34,914 bases of DNA from Gemmataceae bacterium (lineage in GTDB: Bacteria; Planctomycetota; Planctomycetia; Gemmatales; Gemmataceae): positions 1 through 34,914 of the forward strand of contig JAIEQN010000776.1 in assembly GCA_019747685.1 (NCBI GenBank), written 5' to 3'. Shown in pieces: positions 8,544 through 17,363 of the stretch. How positions within the stretch are numbered: the first letter of the stretch is position 1; each line of letters begins with the position of its first letter. The notes under the pieces were generated by a model. It was given only the letters and a program-made list of their open reading frames with translations, was not told the origin of the DNA and ran no database searches. Made by a program: the position numbers and the translations under genes.

Positions 8544-11500
8544 CTACCCGACCCCGACCGGCCGCGGCGTGCCGGCCGGCCGGTAGCCCGGCACGGCCGC
8601 CGCCCACTTGCGGACCAGCCCGCACAGGTCCGGGGCCGGGCTGCCGTTCCGGTCGGCCGCGTAGTAGTACTGCTCGACCGCCGCCAAGTCCTGGTCCAGC
8701 GCCGCCCGTTGGGCCGCCGACAGCTCCGACCGGTCGCGGATGTCCCGCAAGACGGCCGCCGCGGTGAACGCGTCGGGGTCGTCCGGGAGTCCCGGGCCGC
8801 CGAGCGTCGGGGCCTTCCGGGTCAGCCAGTAGATCAGCCCGCCGACCAGACCCAGCACGACCACCGCCCCGGCCGCCAGCCGGTAGACGCCCCGCTTGCT
8901 GGCCGTCCCGTAGGTCCGCTCCAGCGACACGTCCTGGCCGACCGTCACCAGGTCGGCGTCGTTGTACCGCTGGTGGACCGTCTCCTTGGTCGGCACCTTC
9001 ACGTCCGGGAACCGGAACGCCGTCGGCAGCGTCGTCTGCCCGTCCTTCGCCGTCAGGGTCAGCGTCACCCCCCGCTCGGAGACGATGACGTTCCGGTCGG
9101 CGTCCTCCTCGAACTTCTTCACCCCCACCTCGGGGGCCTCGGTCTTGGTCACCTCGAACCCGTCGAACTTCGGGTCGATCAGCTCGTCCAGACTGGGCAC
9201 CAGCCCCTGCCCGATGGCCTTGATCTCCAGGATCAAGACGCCCTTGTCGGCCTGCCGCTCGTCGAGCGTCTGGGTGACGACGAGCTGGTCCACCGGCCGC
9301 GAGTCGCCGGACGGGTCCTTGCAGTCGATCGGCACGGCCGGGGTTTCCACCGGCATGACGACGAAGCCGGAGGTGTCGAGGAAGTCGAGGTCGAGCCGCA
9401 GGGGCGGGACCTTGTCCACCTGCGGCCCCTTCGGCTTGAGGAGCAGGTACGCATACGGCGTGTACCGCCAGCCGAACTCCTTGGCCGCCCGCGAGTGGAC
9501 CTTGTCGTCCTGGAACGACACCGACAGGACCTCGAAGTGGTCCTTCAGGGCGGCCCGGGCGGCGGTCTCGAACCGGTCCCGGTAGTCGGTCGTCGGCCGG
9601 CCGTAGTTGTACGAGAAGAACCCGCCGGCGTTCTGGTTCTGCAAGTACCGGCCGAACCCGCCCGACTCCCGCTCGATGTCCCGGGTGTGGGCGATGTTCA
9701 CGAACAGCCCGAACGGCCGGCCGTGGCCGACCCGGGTGGACCCGTTCCGCCCGTCCACCAGGGCTTCGAGCCGAATTTCCGTGACCAGGTCCTTGTAGTA
9801 GTCGAACACCTTCTTCGCCTCGGCGGCGTTCTTGTGGTCGCCGACGACCTGGAACCCGGCCTTCAGGTAGTTGAACTTCACGTGCGGCTTGGCCCCGCTC
9901 ATCTTCACGAACAGGTTGGTGGCGAACTTGCCCAGGTGCTTTTCGGCCAGGTCGCCGGGCAGCCCCTCGATCGCCTTGCGGATCAAGGGCGGCTGCCGCC
10001 AGTCCGGCTGCTTGTCCTCCGAGATCATCCCCAGGTCGACCGCCCCGAGGCCGGCGGCGAACCACTGCTCGTACAGGTCGGTGGTCTGCTCGTCCTCGGG
10101 CAGGGTGCGGACGGCCCTGGCGTAGTCGGCGGCGGCCGCCTGGTAGAGGGCGAACGCCTCGTTCCGCCGGGCCGAGAAGTCGGCCGACTTCTGCAGCTCG
10201 GACCGGAACCCGGCCTCGTCGTGGGCCAGCCCGGCGGCCGCCGTCAACAGCGCCCAGTGGCCGGGGAACTTCTTCGTGGCGTCGGCCACCGCCCCCCGGG
10301 CGACCTGGTAGCCCCGCAGGACCTCCTGCTCGATGTCCTTCTTCTTCCGGTTGGTCTTCTTGTTCTGCTGCTCGGCCGGGTCCTTCCACTGGCCGGCCAG
10401 GTTGCCCCGCATCTGCTCGGCCAGGGCGGCGACGGTCTTCGGCTTGAGCCCGCCCATCGGCCCGAACACGGCCTCGATCGCCTCCGTCCGGTAGACCTCG
10501 GCCGAGCTGTGGCAGGCGGTGAACGCCTTGACCAGGATGGCGTCCTCGACGTCGGCCGCCCCGGCCGGCAACGCCCTGATCCGCTTGGCCCACTTCGACA
10601 GCTCGACCAGGTTCCGCTCCTGCTTCGACCGGGTCAGCGGGATGCCCTCGGCCCGCTGCTCGAAGGCGAAGAAGTACCACGAATAGCGGTAGCGGTTGCG
10701 GGCGGCGTTCGGGTCGTGGTTGCGGGTCCAGACCTGGAGGAACTCCTTGACCAGCTCCTTGGCCTCGTTCGGCTGGGCGGCGGCCGTCTGCTCGATCAGC
10801 GGGAACGCCTTCTCGTCCTCCTCGACCTTCAGGTGCATCCGGGCGGCGATCCCGGCCAGCTTCGGCCGCAGGGACGGGTCGATGGCGGCCACCCAGGTGG
10901 GGTCCGGGGCGGCCTTCATCACGTCGGCCACCAGGATCGGCCGGGGCATGTTCGGCTGCATCATCATCCGCTGCTGCATCATGAAATCGTCGTCGTCGAA
11001 CATGTACATGTTCCCGTACCGGTCCCGGCGGAGGCGGGACCCGGACGAGGTGTCGAACCGCTGGGAGAACTCGGCCTCCCGCATCCAGCCGAGGGCCAGC
11101 AGGGTGAGCGTCGGCTGCCAGGTCTTGGCCTTCTCCGGGGCGGCCTTGAGCAACGCTTCCACGGCGGTCTTCATCAGCTTCAGGGTGTTCAGCCGCTCGT
11201 CGATCTGGTGCGGCCGGGTGGCCAGCCCGCGGGCGGCCGCGGTGCCGATGGCCGCCAGGATTTCCATCCCCCGGTCGGGGTTCTTGGTGAAGCTGGCGTC
11301 CAGCCACTCCTGGCCGTAGGCGTCCTTGAGCCGCGGGGCCAGCTCGACCGCCCGGACCAGGGCTTCTTCCTTCTCCTCCGGGTCGTTGAGCGGGTTGGCC
11401 AGGACCGCCTGGACGGCGGCCCACGCCTTCTCCAGGTTCCCGCCCTTCGCCTCCTTGGCGTGCAGGACGACGAAGTGCTTGGCCAGCAGGTTCAGCCCCT

Positions 11501-12521
11501 CGGCGTCGAGGTCCTTGATGGCCTGCTCCGGGGTCGGCAGGAAGTCGCCGGCGTAGGCCGCCTCGCCGGACAGGATGAGGAGCTTGGCCACCTGCCGGCG
11601 GCCGAACACCCGCTGGCCGTCCGGCTTGGCCACGTCGGCCTTGAACCGGGTGATGAGGACCTCGACCAGGGTGCCGCCGGCGGTCGTCTCGCGGAAGACG
11701 TTGGCCAGGGCGTTCAGGTTCTCCCGGTCCAACCCCGGCGGGGAGACGGCGGCGGCCGACGGCCCGCCGACGGCCGCCACCCGGCCCGGGAAGTGGGCCG
11801 GGTTCGGGGCGGTTGGGGCGGCGGCGGCCAGCCCGAACAGGTCGTCGGCGGTGAACACGTGCCGCTCGGCGAACTGCTGGCCCCGCTGCCCCTGCATCTG
11901 CTGGAGCATCTGCACGTCCTGCTCGGTCAGCCCCGGCGGGGGCGGACCGCCGGCGGACAGGTTGGCCGGCTGCTGGAGGCTGCGGAGGAGCTGGCGGTAG
12001 GCGGGGGTGGCCTCCTCGTCCGGCAGCCCGGCCAGGTACGCCTTGACGCCCGCCCAGTCGCCGAGCGTCACCTTCTTCTGGAAGGCGGCCAACTCCTCCA
12101 GGGCGGCGGCCTCGGCCGGGGTGAGGCCGCCGGGCGGCGGCCCCCCGGAACCGCCGGGACCACCTGGCCCGCCAGGGCTGTCGGGACCGTCCGGCCCCAT
12201 CACCGCCCCCGGCGGCATGTTCGGGGACCGCCCGCCCGGGCGGGGGCGGGTGAGGCCCGGCTTGGCCGGGGCCCAGGCCTTGAGGATGGCCGACGGCCGG
12301 CGGTCGAACGTGAGCTGCTTCAGCCTGACCAGCCGGGGCGACTCCTTCGGCCCCTCGCCCTTGGCGACGGCCTTCACCTCCCGCGGCTCGGGGGCGACGG
12401 CGACCTCCGCCCGGGCCGGCCGCGGCTCCGGGGCGACCGCGACCGGCGGCTGCTGGGCCGCGGCGGTCATCAGCCCGGCGGCGGCCGCGAACAGGGCGAG
12501 CGGGAGCAGCGGCGTCCTCAT
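8544..12521 (-). CDS. 1325-aa secreted/membrane-anchored protein of unknown function, last gene of the MoxR/vWA cluster
   Basis: ATG 12521: signal-like MRTPLLPLALFAAAAGLMTAAA; Gly/Pro-rich segment; helical repeat-like body; Met/Asp-rich patch MYMFDDDDFMMQQRMMMQPNMPRP; C-terminal TM VYRLAAGAVVVLGLVGGLIYWL. Confidence 0.8.
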   Translation of the reverse strand: MRTPLLPLALFAAAAGLMTAAAQQPPVAVAPEPRPARAEVAVAPEPREVKAVAKGEGPKESPRLVRLKQLTFDRRPSAILKAWAPAKPGLTRPRPGGRSPNMPPGAVMGPDGPDSPGGPGGPGGSGGPPPGGLTPAEAAALEELAAFQKKVTLGDWAGVKAYLAGLPDEEATPAYRQLLRSLQQPANLSAGGPPPPGLTEQDVQMLQQMQGQRGQQFAERHVFTADDLFGLAAAAPTAPNPAHFPGRVAAVGGPSAAAVSPPGLDRENLNALANVFRETTAGGTLVEVLITRFKADVAKPDGQRVFGRRQVAKLLILSGEAAYAGDFLPTPEQAIKDLDAEGLNLLAKHFVVLHAKEAKGGNLEKAWAAVQAVLANPLNDPEEKEEALVRAVELAPRLKDAYGQEWLDASFTKNPDRGMEILAAIGTAAARGLATRPHQIDERLNTLKLMKTAVEALLKAAPEKAKTWQPTLTLLALGWMREAEFSQRFDTSSGSRLRRDRYGNMYMFDDDDFMMQQRMMMQPNMPRPILVADVMKAAPDPTWVAAIDPSLRPKLAGIAARMHLKVEEDEKAFPLIEQTAAAQPNEAKELVKEFLQVWTRNHDPNAARNRYRYSWYFFAFEQRAEGIPLTRSKQERNLVELSKWAKRIRALPAGAADVEDAILVKAFTACHSSAEVYRTEAIEAVFGPMGGLKPKTVAALAEQMRGNLAGQWKDPAEQQNKKTNRKKKDIEQEVLRGYQVARGAVADATKKFPGHWALLTAAAGLAHDEAGFRSELQKSADFSARRNEAFALYQAAAADYARAVRTLPEDEQTTDLYEQWFAAGLGAVDLGMISEDKQPDWRQPPLIRKAIEGLPGDLAEKHLGKFATNLFVKMSGAKPHVKFNYLKAGFQVVGDHKNAAEAKKVFDYYKDLVTEIRLEALVDGRNGSTRVGHGRPFGLFVNIAHTRDIERESGGFGRYLQNQNAGGFFSYNYGRPTTDYRDRFETAARAALKDHFEVLSVSFQDDKVHSRAAKEFGWRYTPYAYLLLKPKGPQVDKVPPLRLDLDFLDTSGFVVMPVETPAVPIDCKDPSGDSRPVDQLVVTQTLDERQADKGVLILEIKAIGQGLVPSLDELIDPKFDGFEVTKTEAPEVGVKKFEEDADRNVIVSERGVTLTLTAKDGQTTLPTAFRFPDVKVPTKETVHQRYNDADLVTVGQDVSLERTYGTASKRGVYRLAAGAVVVLGLVGGLIYWLTRKAPTLGGPGLPDDPDAFTAAAVLRDIRDRSELSAAQRAALDQDLAAVEQYYYAADRNGSPAPDLCGLVRKWAAAVPGYRPAGTPRPVGVG

Positions 12522-12564
12522 CGGCGCGTCCTCAGCGGAGGGCGGTCTGTGTCGGATGGTTTTT

Positions 12565-12629
12565 GGCGAGCGGGGGGCGTCAGCCCCCCATGCAGAGACG
12601 CATCGGGGGGCTGACCCCCCCCGCTCGCC
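12565..12629. repeat. ~29-bp G-tract inverted repeat between the 199-aa ORF and the 1325-aa gene
   Basis: GGCGAGCGGGGGGCGTCAGCCCCCCATGC - AGAGAC - GCATCGGGGGGCTGACCCCCCCCGCTCGCC; one mismatch and one bulge. Confidence 0.9.
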
Positions 12630-12771
12630 GGGTCGGTCAGTGCCCGGTGTCGTCGACCGGCTCGGCGTCGCCGCCCTTGCGGGCGTCCTTCGGCTCGCCC
12701 TTGCCCGGCGGCTTGCCCTTGCCCGGCTTTTTCCCCGGCTTGCGGCCCAACTGGCCGCTGTTACAACCTTC

Positions 12772-13371
12772 TCAGACCGACGGCAGGGGCAGCCCCTGTA
12801 GCTCCGCCAGGTCGAGCCGGGCCAGCCGGACGGCCGCCTCCAGGTCTTCCTTGTGCTTGGCCGCGGCGGCCGCGTCGCCCCGCTTCTCGGCGTCCTCGGC
12901 GAGCAGCTTGTAGTTCTGCCGGGCGGCCTCGATCTCCGGCTCCCAGTCCTCCCGGGCGGCCCCTTCGAGCCGCAACAGCCAGGTGACGTAGAACTGGGCG
13001 TTGGCCCGGGCCGACCGGACATCCTCGGACAGCTTCGGATCGGCGGCCGGGTCGTCGGCCAACTCGTCGGCCAGGGCCGTCAGGTCGTTGTAAGCCGCCC
13101 CGAGTTGCTTCGAGAGCAACTGGGCCTTGGCCTTCTCCAGCCGGAGCTTGCGGGCCTCGGCCGTCCGCCCGGCCGGGAGGGCGGCCAGGGCCGCGTTGTA
13201 CTCGTCCACCGCAGTCAGGTGATCGTTGTCGGCGGCCGCGGCTTCGGCCGCCTGGACGTGCTTGGCCACCACGTCCAGGGCCTGCTGCTCCTGGCCCGGC
13301 CCGAGGTGGTACGCCAGCCCGGCCAGCGGCAACAGCAGCCAGCCGACGAGGAGCAGGATGCGGAGTACCAT
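12772..13371 (-). CDS. Membrane-anchored coiled/TPR-like small protein
   Basis: 199 aa: hydrophobic N-terminus MVLRILLLVGWLLLPLAGLAYHLG then Ala-rich helical repeats; SD GGAGGTCGC just upstream of the ATG; in operon order with vWA genes. Confidence 0.75.
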   Translation of the reverse strand: MVLRILLLVGWLLLPLAGLAYHLGPGQEQQALDVVAKHVQAAEAAAADNDHLTAVDEYNAALAALPAGRTAEARKLRLEKAKAQLLSKQLGAAYNDLTALADELADDPAADPKLSEDVRSARANAQFYVTWLLRLEGAAREDWEPEIEAARQNYKLLAEDAEKRGDAAAAAKHKEDLEAAVRLARLDLAELQGLPLPSV

Positions 13372-13418
13372 GCGACCTCCCGTTCCGGGGACACGGACCG
13401 TCTACCAGTGTAACAGGT

Positions 13419-14477
13419 TCAAACGCTGTGGGGAACATTATTCGGCCCGCCCCGGCTCGCCCGCGGCCGCCGGCCGGGGCTCCAACCGGTGCCGACCAGC
13501 CCGAGGACGGCCGGCAAGACGGCCAGCACCCCGCACCCGGCCCCGACGCCCAGCAGGGCGTACTCCCGGGCCGCCCACCGGTCGGCGTCCTTCGGCCGGG
13601 TCCGCTCGTCGATCCGTGACACCAGCTCGGTGGTCAGGTGCTTGTCGTTGCCGTCGTGGTAGACGCCGTTGAGCCGGTTGGCGACCTGCCGGAGGGTGGA
13701 CACGTCCTGGCGGGTGGTGTGCCCGCCGAGCGACTTCCCGGCGGTCGGGTTGCCGACCCCGACGATCACCACGTTCGCCCCGATCGACGCCGGCATCTTC
13801 GGCATCCCGGTGGCCGGGACGGTGTCCCCGTCGGTGACCATCACCAGCACCGCCGACCCCGGGGGCCACGGCTTGGCGACCCGGGCGGCCTCCTCCAGCC
13901 CGGCGAACAGGTCCGTGTCGCCCGGCTTGAAGGCGTGCCGCAGGGGCAGGTCGGACAGGATGTTCCGGACCACCTCCCGGTCGACGGTGTCGACCACCAC
14001 CGGCTTGGCCTCCTTGGCGAACGCGACCACCGTGGTCTTGTACCGCTCGGCCTCGACCCGCTCGAAGAACGACTGGATCAGGTCGGCCGCCCGCTCCCGC
14101 CGGGGCTGCTTCCCCTCCCGCCCGGCGTCCTCCACCGTCATGCTCCGGGACACGTCCAGGACCAGGACGAGGTGGCGGTACTCGCCGGGCAGGACCTCGT
14201 TCAGCTTGTGGGCCTTCGGCGGGAGCAGGGCCAGCACGGTCAGCCCCCAGGCGGCGGCCCCGGCGGCGAGGGTGCGGAGGGCCGGGGCGACGGCCGCCAG
14301 AGCCAGCCACCGGCGGGACGGGCCGAACGCCAGCGGGGCCGCCCGGAGCACCCGCCGGTAGTGCAGCACCTCGGCGGCCGCGGCCAACAGCAGGACCACC
14401 CCGGCGGCCACGAACCCGGCCCCGACGGCGGACAGCCCGACGGGGTCGTAGGCCGGGAGTTTCGGAACCGGGATCAC
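13419..14477 (-). CDS. von Willebrand factor A domain membrane protein (BatA/BatB-like)
   Basis: GTG start 14477 (or 14480) overlapping the upstream stop; TM helices, MIDAS motif VLDVSRSMTVED, VMVTDGDTVPATG, C-terminal TM. The longer 13419..15506 ORF start is antisense-frame read-through of the upstream vWA gene. Confidence 0.85.
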   Translation of the reverse strand: MIPVPKLPAYDPVGLSAVGAGFVAAGVVLLLAAAAEVLHYRRVLRAAPLAFGPSRRWLALAAVAPALRTLAAGAAAWGLTVLALLPPKAHKLNEVLPGEYRHLVLVLDVSRSMTVEDAGREGKQPRRERAADLIQSFFERVEAERYKTTVVAFAKEAKPVVVDTVDREVVRNILSDLPLRHAFKPGDTDLFAGLEEAARVAKPWPPGSAVLVMVTDGDTVPATGMPKMPASIGANVVIVGVGNPTAGKSLGGHTTRQDVSTLRQVANRLNGVYHDGNDKHLTTELVSRIDERTRPKDADRWAAREYALLGVGAGCGVLAVLPAVLGLVGTGWSPGRRPRASRGGPNNVPHSV

Positions 14478-15424
14478 CACGGGGTGTACCTCAACCCGTA
14501 CAGGGCCAGTGTGCCGGCCAAGAGCAGCACCGCCCCGGCCAGGGCGAACGGCTCGTAGTAGTCCACCGTCTCGGCGATGGTCGGGGTGATCTTGGCCTGC
14601 TTCAGGGCGTCGATCTTCCGGAACACCGCCGGCAGGGCGGCCGGGTCGTCGGCCCGGAACGCCTCCCCGCCGGTCTGCCGGCAGATGGTGTAAATCTCGT
14701 CCTGCGGCTCCTCCCCGCCGACGATGATGGCGAACACGGTGATCCCGCCGGCGGTCAGCTTCTGGATGTAGTCGGCCTCGTTCCCCGGCAGGTCGAAGCT
14801 CTCCCCGTCGGAGACCAGGACGATCATCCGGTCCCCCTCCAGGGCCCGCCGGGCCAGCTCCTCCTTGCACCCGGTCAGGGCCTTGCCGATCAGCGTGCCC
14901 CAGAACGCCCGGGGGAGGTGGTCCGGCCGCATCAGCGGCGGGGCGCATTTGATCGCCGACGGGTCGGTGGTCAGCGGGGTCCAGTGGACGAAGTTGCCGC
15001 CGAAGAAGGTCAGCCCGAAGGCGTCCCCCTTGCGGTGGTCGAGGAACCGCTCGATCGCCTTCATCGAGGCGTCGTACCGGGTCCCGTCCCCGAACGCCTC
15101 GGTCATGCTGGGGGAGACGTCGACGGCGAACTGGATGTTGGTGACCGACCGCTTGTCCTGGGGCGGGCCGTTCCGCTTGGGGCCGGCCAGGACGCACACG
15201 GCGACGGCCAACAGCAGCGGCGCGATCGACTCGGCCAGCGACAGCGTCACCCACCACCACCAGCCCCCGCCGGCCCGGGCCCGGTCGAGCGGCAGGACCA
15301 CCCGGCGGGACGGCAGGAGCCACCGCCCGGCCCACACCCCGGCCAAGAGCAGCCCGGGCAGGAGCAGCCCGAACAGCACCAGCGTGTGGGTGAACGCCGG
15401 CCAGACCAGGGGGATGTCCTTCAT
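14474..15424 (-). CDS. von Willebrand factor A domain membrane protein (BatA-like)
   Basis: 316 aa from ATG 15424: N-terminal TMs, MIDAS FAVDVSPSMTEAFGDG, MIVLVSDGESFDLPG, C-terminal TM. ATGA overlap with the upstream gene stop. Confidence 0.9.
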   Translation of the reverse strand: MKDIPLVWPAFTHTLVLFGLLLPGLLLAGVWAGRWLLPSRRVVLPLDRARAGGGWWWWVTLSLAESIAPLLLAVAVCVLAGPKRNGPPQDKRSVTNIQFAVDVSPSMTEAFGDGTRYDASMKAIERFLDHRKGDAFGLTFFGGNFVHWTPLTTDPSAIKCAPPLMRPDHLPRAFWGTLIGKALTGCKEELARRALEGDRMIVLVSDGESFDLPGNEADYIQKLTAGGITVFAIIVGGEEPQDEIYTICRQTGGEAFRADDPAALPAVFRKIDALKQAKITPTIAETVDYYEPFALAGAVLLLAGTLALYGLRYTPW

Positions 15425-16281
15425 GCGCCGCCCCCCCGCTCGCCCCCGACCCGCTCCAGCGCGTCCGGCGGCAGGTCCCGGTACGGGGCCAAGAGCGCCC
15501 CGACATCGACCGGCCGGCCCGGCCCGGGCCGGTGCAGCCACTCTTCGAGCCGGTTCAACAGCGGCCCGGCGTCCGGGTGCCGGCGGAGGGCGGCCATCGC
15601 CTCGGCCGGCGGGTCCGCCTCCAGCTTCAGCCGCTTCCGCCAGTACGCCAGCAGCGACCGTTCCAGGTCGGCCAGCTGGCCGGGCGACAACCTCCCGCCC
15701 ACCGCCCCCTCGACCAGCGGCCGGAGCCGGTCGGCCAGGGTCAGCGGCCGGCCGGCGTCGGCGGCCACGGCCTTCGCCCGCCGGGGGAAGAAGAACGACA
15801 GGACGATGGCCGCCAGCCCAAGGCCCCAGAGGACGCCGAGGCCGATGACCAGGAGCCGGTAGCCGCCCAGCCGTGGGCCGGGGTCGACCCTCAGGTCGTT
15901 CGGCAGCACCGGCCCGGGCGACCGGACCGGGTTCACCCGCACCGGGAGCGGCGGCAGGTCGGCGGCCGACGACCCGTCCTTCCGCCGCAGGGAGTCCCGC
16001 AGGTCGTGGGTGCCGGGTTCGAGGCCGAAGTACTCGAGGTCGTACCGGAAGGCCGTCCCGTGCGGGTAGACGGCGGCGACCCGGACCACCACCGCGGCCT
16101 TCCGGTCGGTCAGCGGCCTGGCCTCCAGCTCGGCCCCGGGCAGCACCAGACTGGTGAACCGGCCGGTCATCCCGACGGCCGTTTCGGGCTGGGCGTGGGC
16201 GGCCGGGGGGCAAAGGGAAAAGCTGACAAGTAGGGCTAAAGCCCCGGCGCAGGTCCCGGCGGTCCGTGTCAGCCGGCCCAT
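15421..16281 (-). CDS. Secreted/membrane protein of the MoxR-vWA cluster (BatD-like position)
   Basis: 286 aa: signal MGRLTRTAGTCAGALALLVSFSLCPPAAHA, beta-rich ectodomain, TM YRLLVIGLGVLWGLGLAAIVLSFFF, cytoplasmic helical tail. Confidence 0.75.
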   Translation of the reverse strand: MGRLTRTAGTCAGALALLVSFSLCPPAAHAQPETAVGMTGRFTSLVLPGAELEARPLTDRKAAVVVRVAAVYPHGTAFRYDLEYFGLEPGTHDLRDSLRRKDGSSAADLPPLPVRVNPVRSPGPVLPNDLRVDPGPRLGGYRLLVIGLGVLWGLGLAAIVLSFFFPRRAKAVAADAGRPLTLADRLRPLVEGAVGGRLSPGQLADLERSLLAYWRKRLKLEADPPAEAMAALRRHPDAGPLLNRLEEWLHRPGPGRPVDVGALLAPYRDLPPDALERVGGERGGGA

Positions 16282-16320
16282 CAGCCCTCCCCCCGACGGC
16301 CCGCCCGGATTCTCATTGGT

Positions 16321-16362
16321 TTGGTTCGGCTACCCACACACCCTGCGGCCGAACCAATTATA
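16321..16362 (-). promoter_or_regulatory. 10-bp inverted repeat (TTGGTTCGGC/GCCGAACCAA) abutting a TATAAT hexamer on the minus strand
   Basis: Arms 16321-16330 and 16348-16357; TATAAT on the minus strand at 16362-16357. No good -35 seen. Confidence 0.3.
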
Positions 16363-16383
16363 CCCGTCAAACCGATCATCGAA

Positions 16384-17244
16384 CTAGCGACGCCCCCGGC
16401 CGAGTAAGTTCCGGCCCCGGAGGAAGTTGCGTAAGTCGGCGGCGAACGGCCGGTCGGTCCGGACCAGCAGGTGATCGACCCCGGCCCTCTTCAACTCGCG
16501 GGCCGTCGTCTCGGGATCGACCCACCGGCGGGCCGCCCGGGTGACGAACACCCGGCCCGTCTCGGCCTCCCCGGCTCGCAGGAACCCGGCACCCGGCAGC
16601 CCGATCTCGGCCGGGTCCTGCAACTGGATTACCGCGACATCGTGCCGCTGGGCCAGCAGCTTCAACGCCGGCACCGCCGCCCCGTCATGCAGGTCGCTCA
16701 GCACGAACACCAGGCACCGGCTCGGCAGGGACGGGGCCAGCTCCGTCACCCGCCGGCCGAGGGTCGTCGGCTCGTCGTACCGGAACCGGCGGAGGTCGTG
16801 CAGCCACTGCAACACCCGCGGCCGGGACAGGCTCGGGTCGACCCGGTAGTCCCGCCCGCCGACCCCGACCAGCCCGACCGGGCTGACCCGGTCGAGGCAG
16901 GCGAAGGCCAGCCCGCCGGCGATGTGGACGGCGGCCGCGTACTTACTCCGCTTGACCGACGATACCGTCATCGACGCCGACGTGTCGAGGAGCAGGTAGG
17001 CCGGGATTTGCCGGGGGGCCTCGTACTCCTTGACGAACACCTTCCCGGCCCGGGCCGTCACCCGCCAGTCGATCGACCGGACCGGGTCGCCGGGTAGGTA
17101 CTGCCGGGACTGGGCGTACTCGATCCCGGACCCGAGGAACGGGGACTTGTCGGTCCCGTAGTTCAGCGCGTCGGCCAGCTTCCGCACGGCGATGTGGAAC
17201 TGCCGGGCGTTCAGATGGTCGGCGGTGTCGAGGTAGCCTTCCAT
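16384..17244 (-). CDS. DUF58 domain protein (vWA-like, MoxR-associated)
   Basis: 286 aa from ATG 17244: MEGYLDTADHLNARQFHIAVRKLADALNYGTDKSPFLGSGIEYAQSRQYLPGDPVRSIDWRVTARAGKVFVKEYE...LLLDTSASMTVSS; typical DUF58 signatures. Confidence 0.93.
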   Translation of the reverse strand: MEGYLDTADHLNARQFHIAVRKLADALNYGTDKSPFLGSGIEYAQSRQYLPGDPVRSIDWRVTARAGKVFVKEYEAPRQIPAYLLLDTSASMTVSSVKRSKYAAAVHIAGGLAFACLDRVSPVGLVGVGGRDYRVDPSLSRPRVLQWLHDLRRFRYDEPTTLGRRVTELAPSLPSRCLVFVLSDLHDGAAVPALKLLAQRHDVAVIQLQDPAEIGLPGAGFLRAGEAETGRVFVTRAARRWVDPETTARELKRAGVDHLLVRTDRPFAADLRNFLRGRNLLGRGRR

Positions 17245-17266
17245 CCGGGCAGCCTTCAAGACCGGC

Positions 17267-17363
17267 CCGCTGATGACGCGGACTTCGACGCAGATCAAAC
17301 CGGATTGAAACCAATTGTTCCGATCCGATTTCATCTGCGGGCTTTGATCTGCGTCATCAGCGG
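17267..17363. repeat. 21-bp inverted repeat filling the moxR-DUF58 gap; left arm carries a 12-bp insertion
   Basis: Left CCGCTGATGACGC[GGACTTCGACGC]AGATCAAA (17267-17299); right TTTGATCTGCGTCATCAGCGG (17343-17363). The moxR stop codon (17357-17359) lies in the right arm. Confidence 0.93.

Noticed and set aside
7622-8767. 381-aa plus-strand ORF across the TA pair
   Set aside because: Pro/Arg-rich shadow ORF; the minus strand carries the coherent PemK/MazF-like gene and partner.
8709-12614. 1301-aa plus-strand ORF opposite the 1325-aa gene
   Set aside because: Antisense shadow; the minus-strand frame has a signal peptide, TM and coherent protein sequence.
13419-15506. Single 695-aa vWA ORF
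   Set aside because: Its N-terminal half is an out-of-frame reading of the upstream vWA gene; the real second vWA gene starts at the GTG near 14477.
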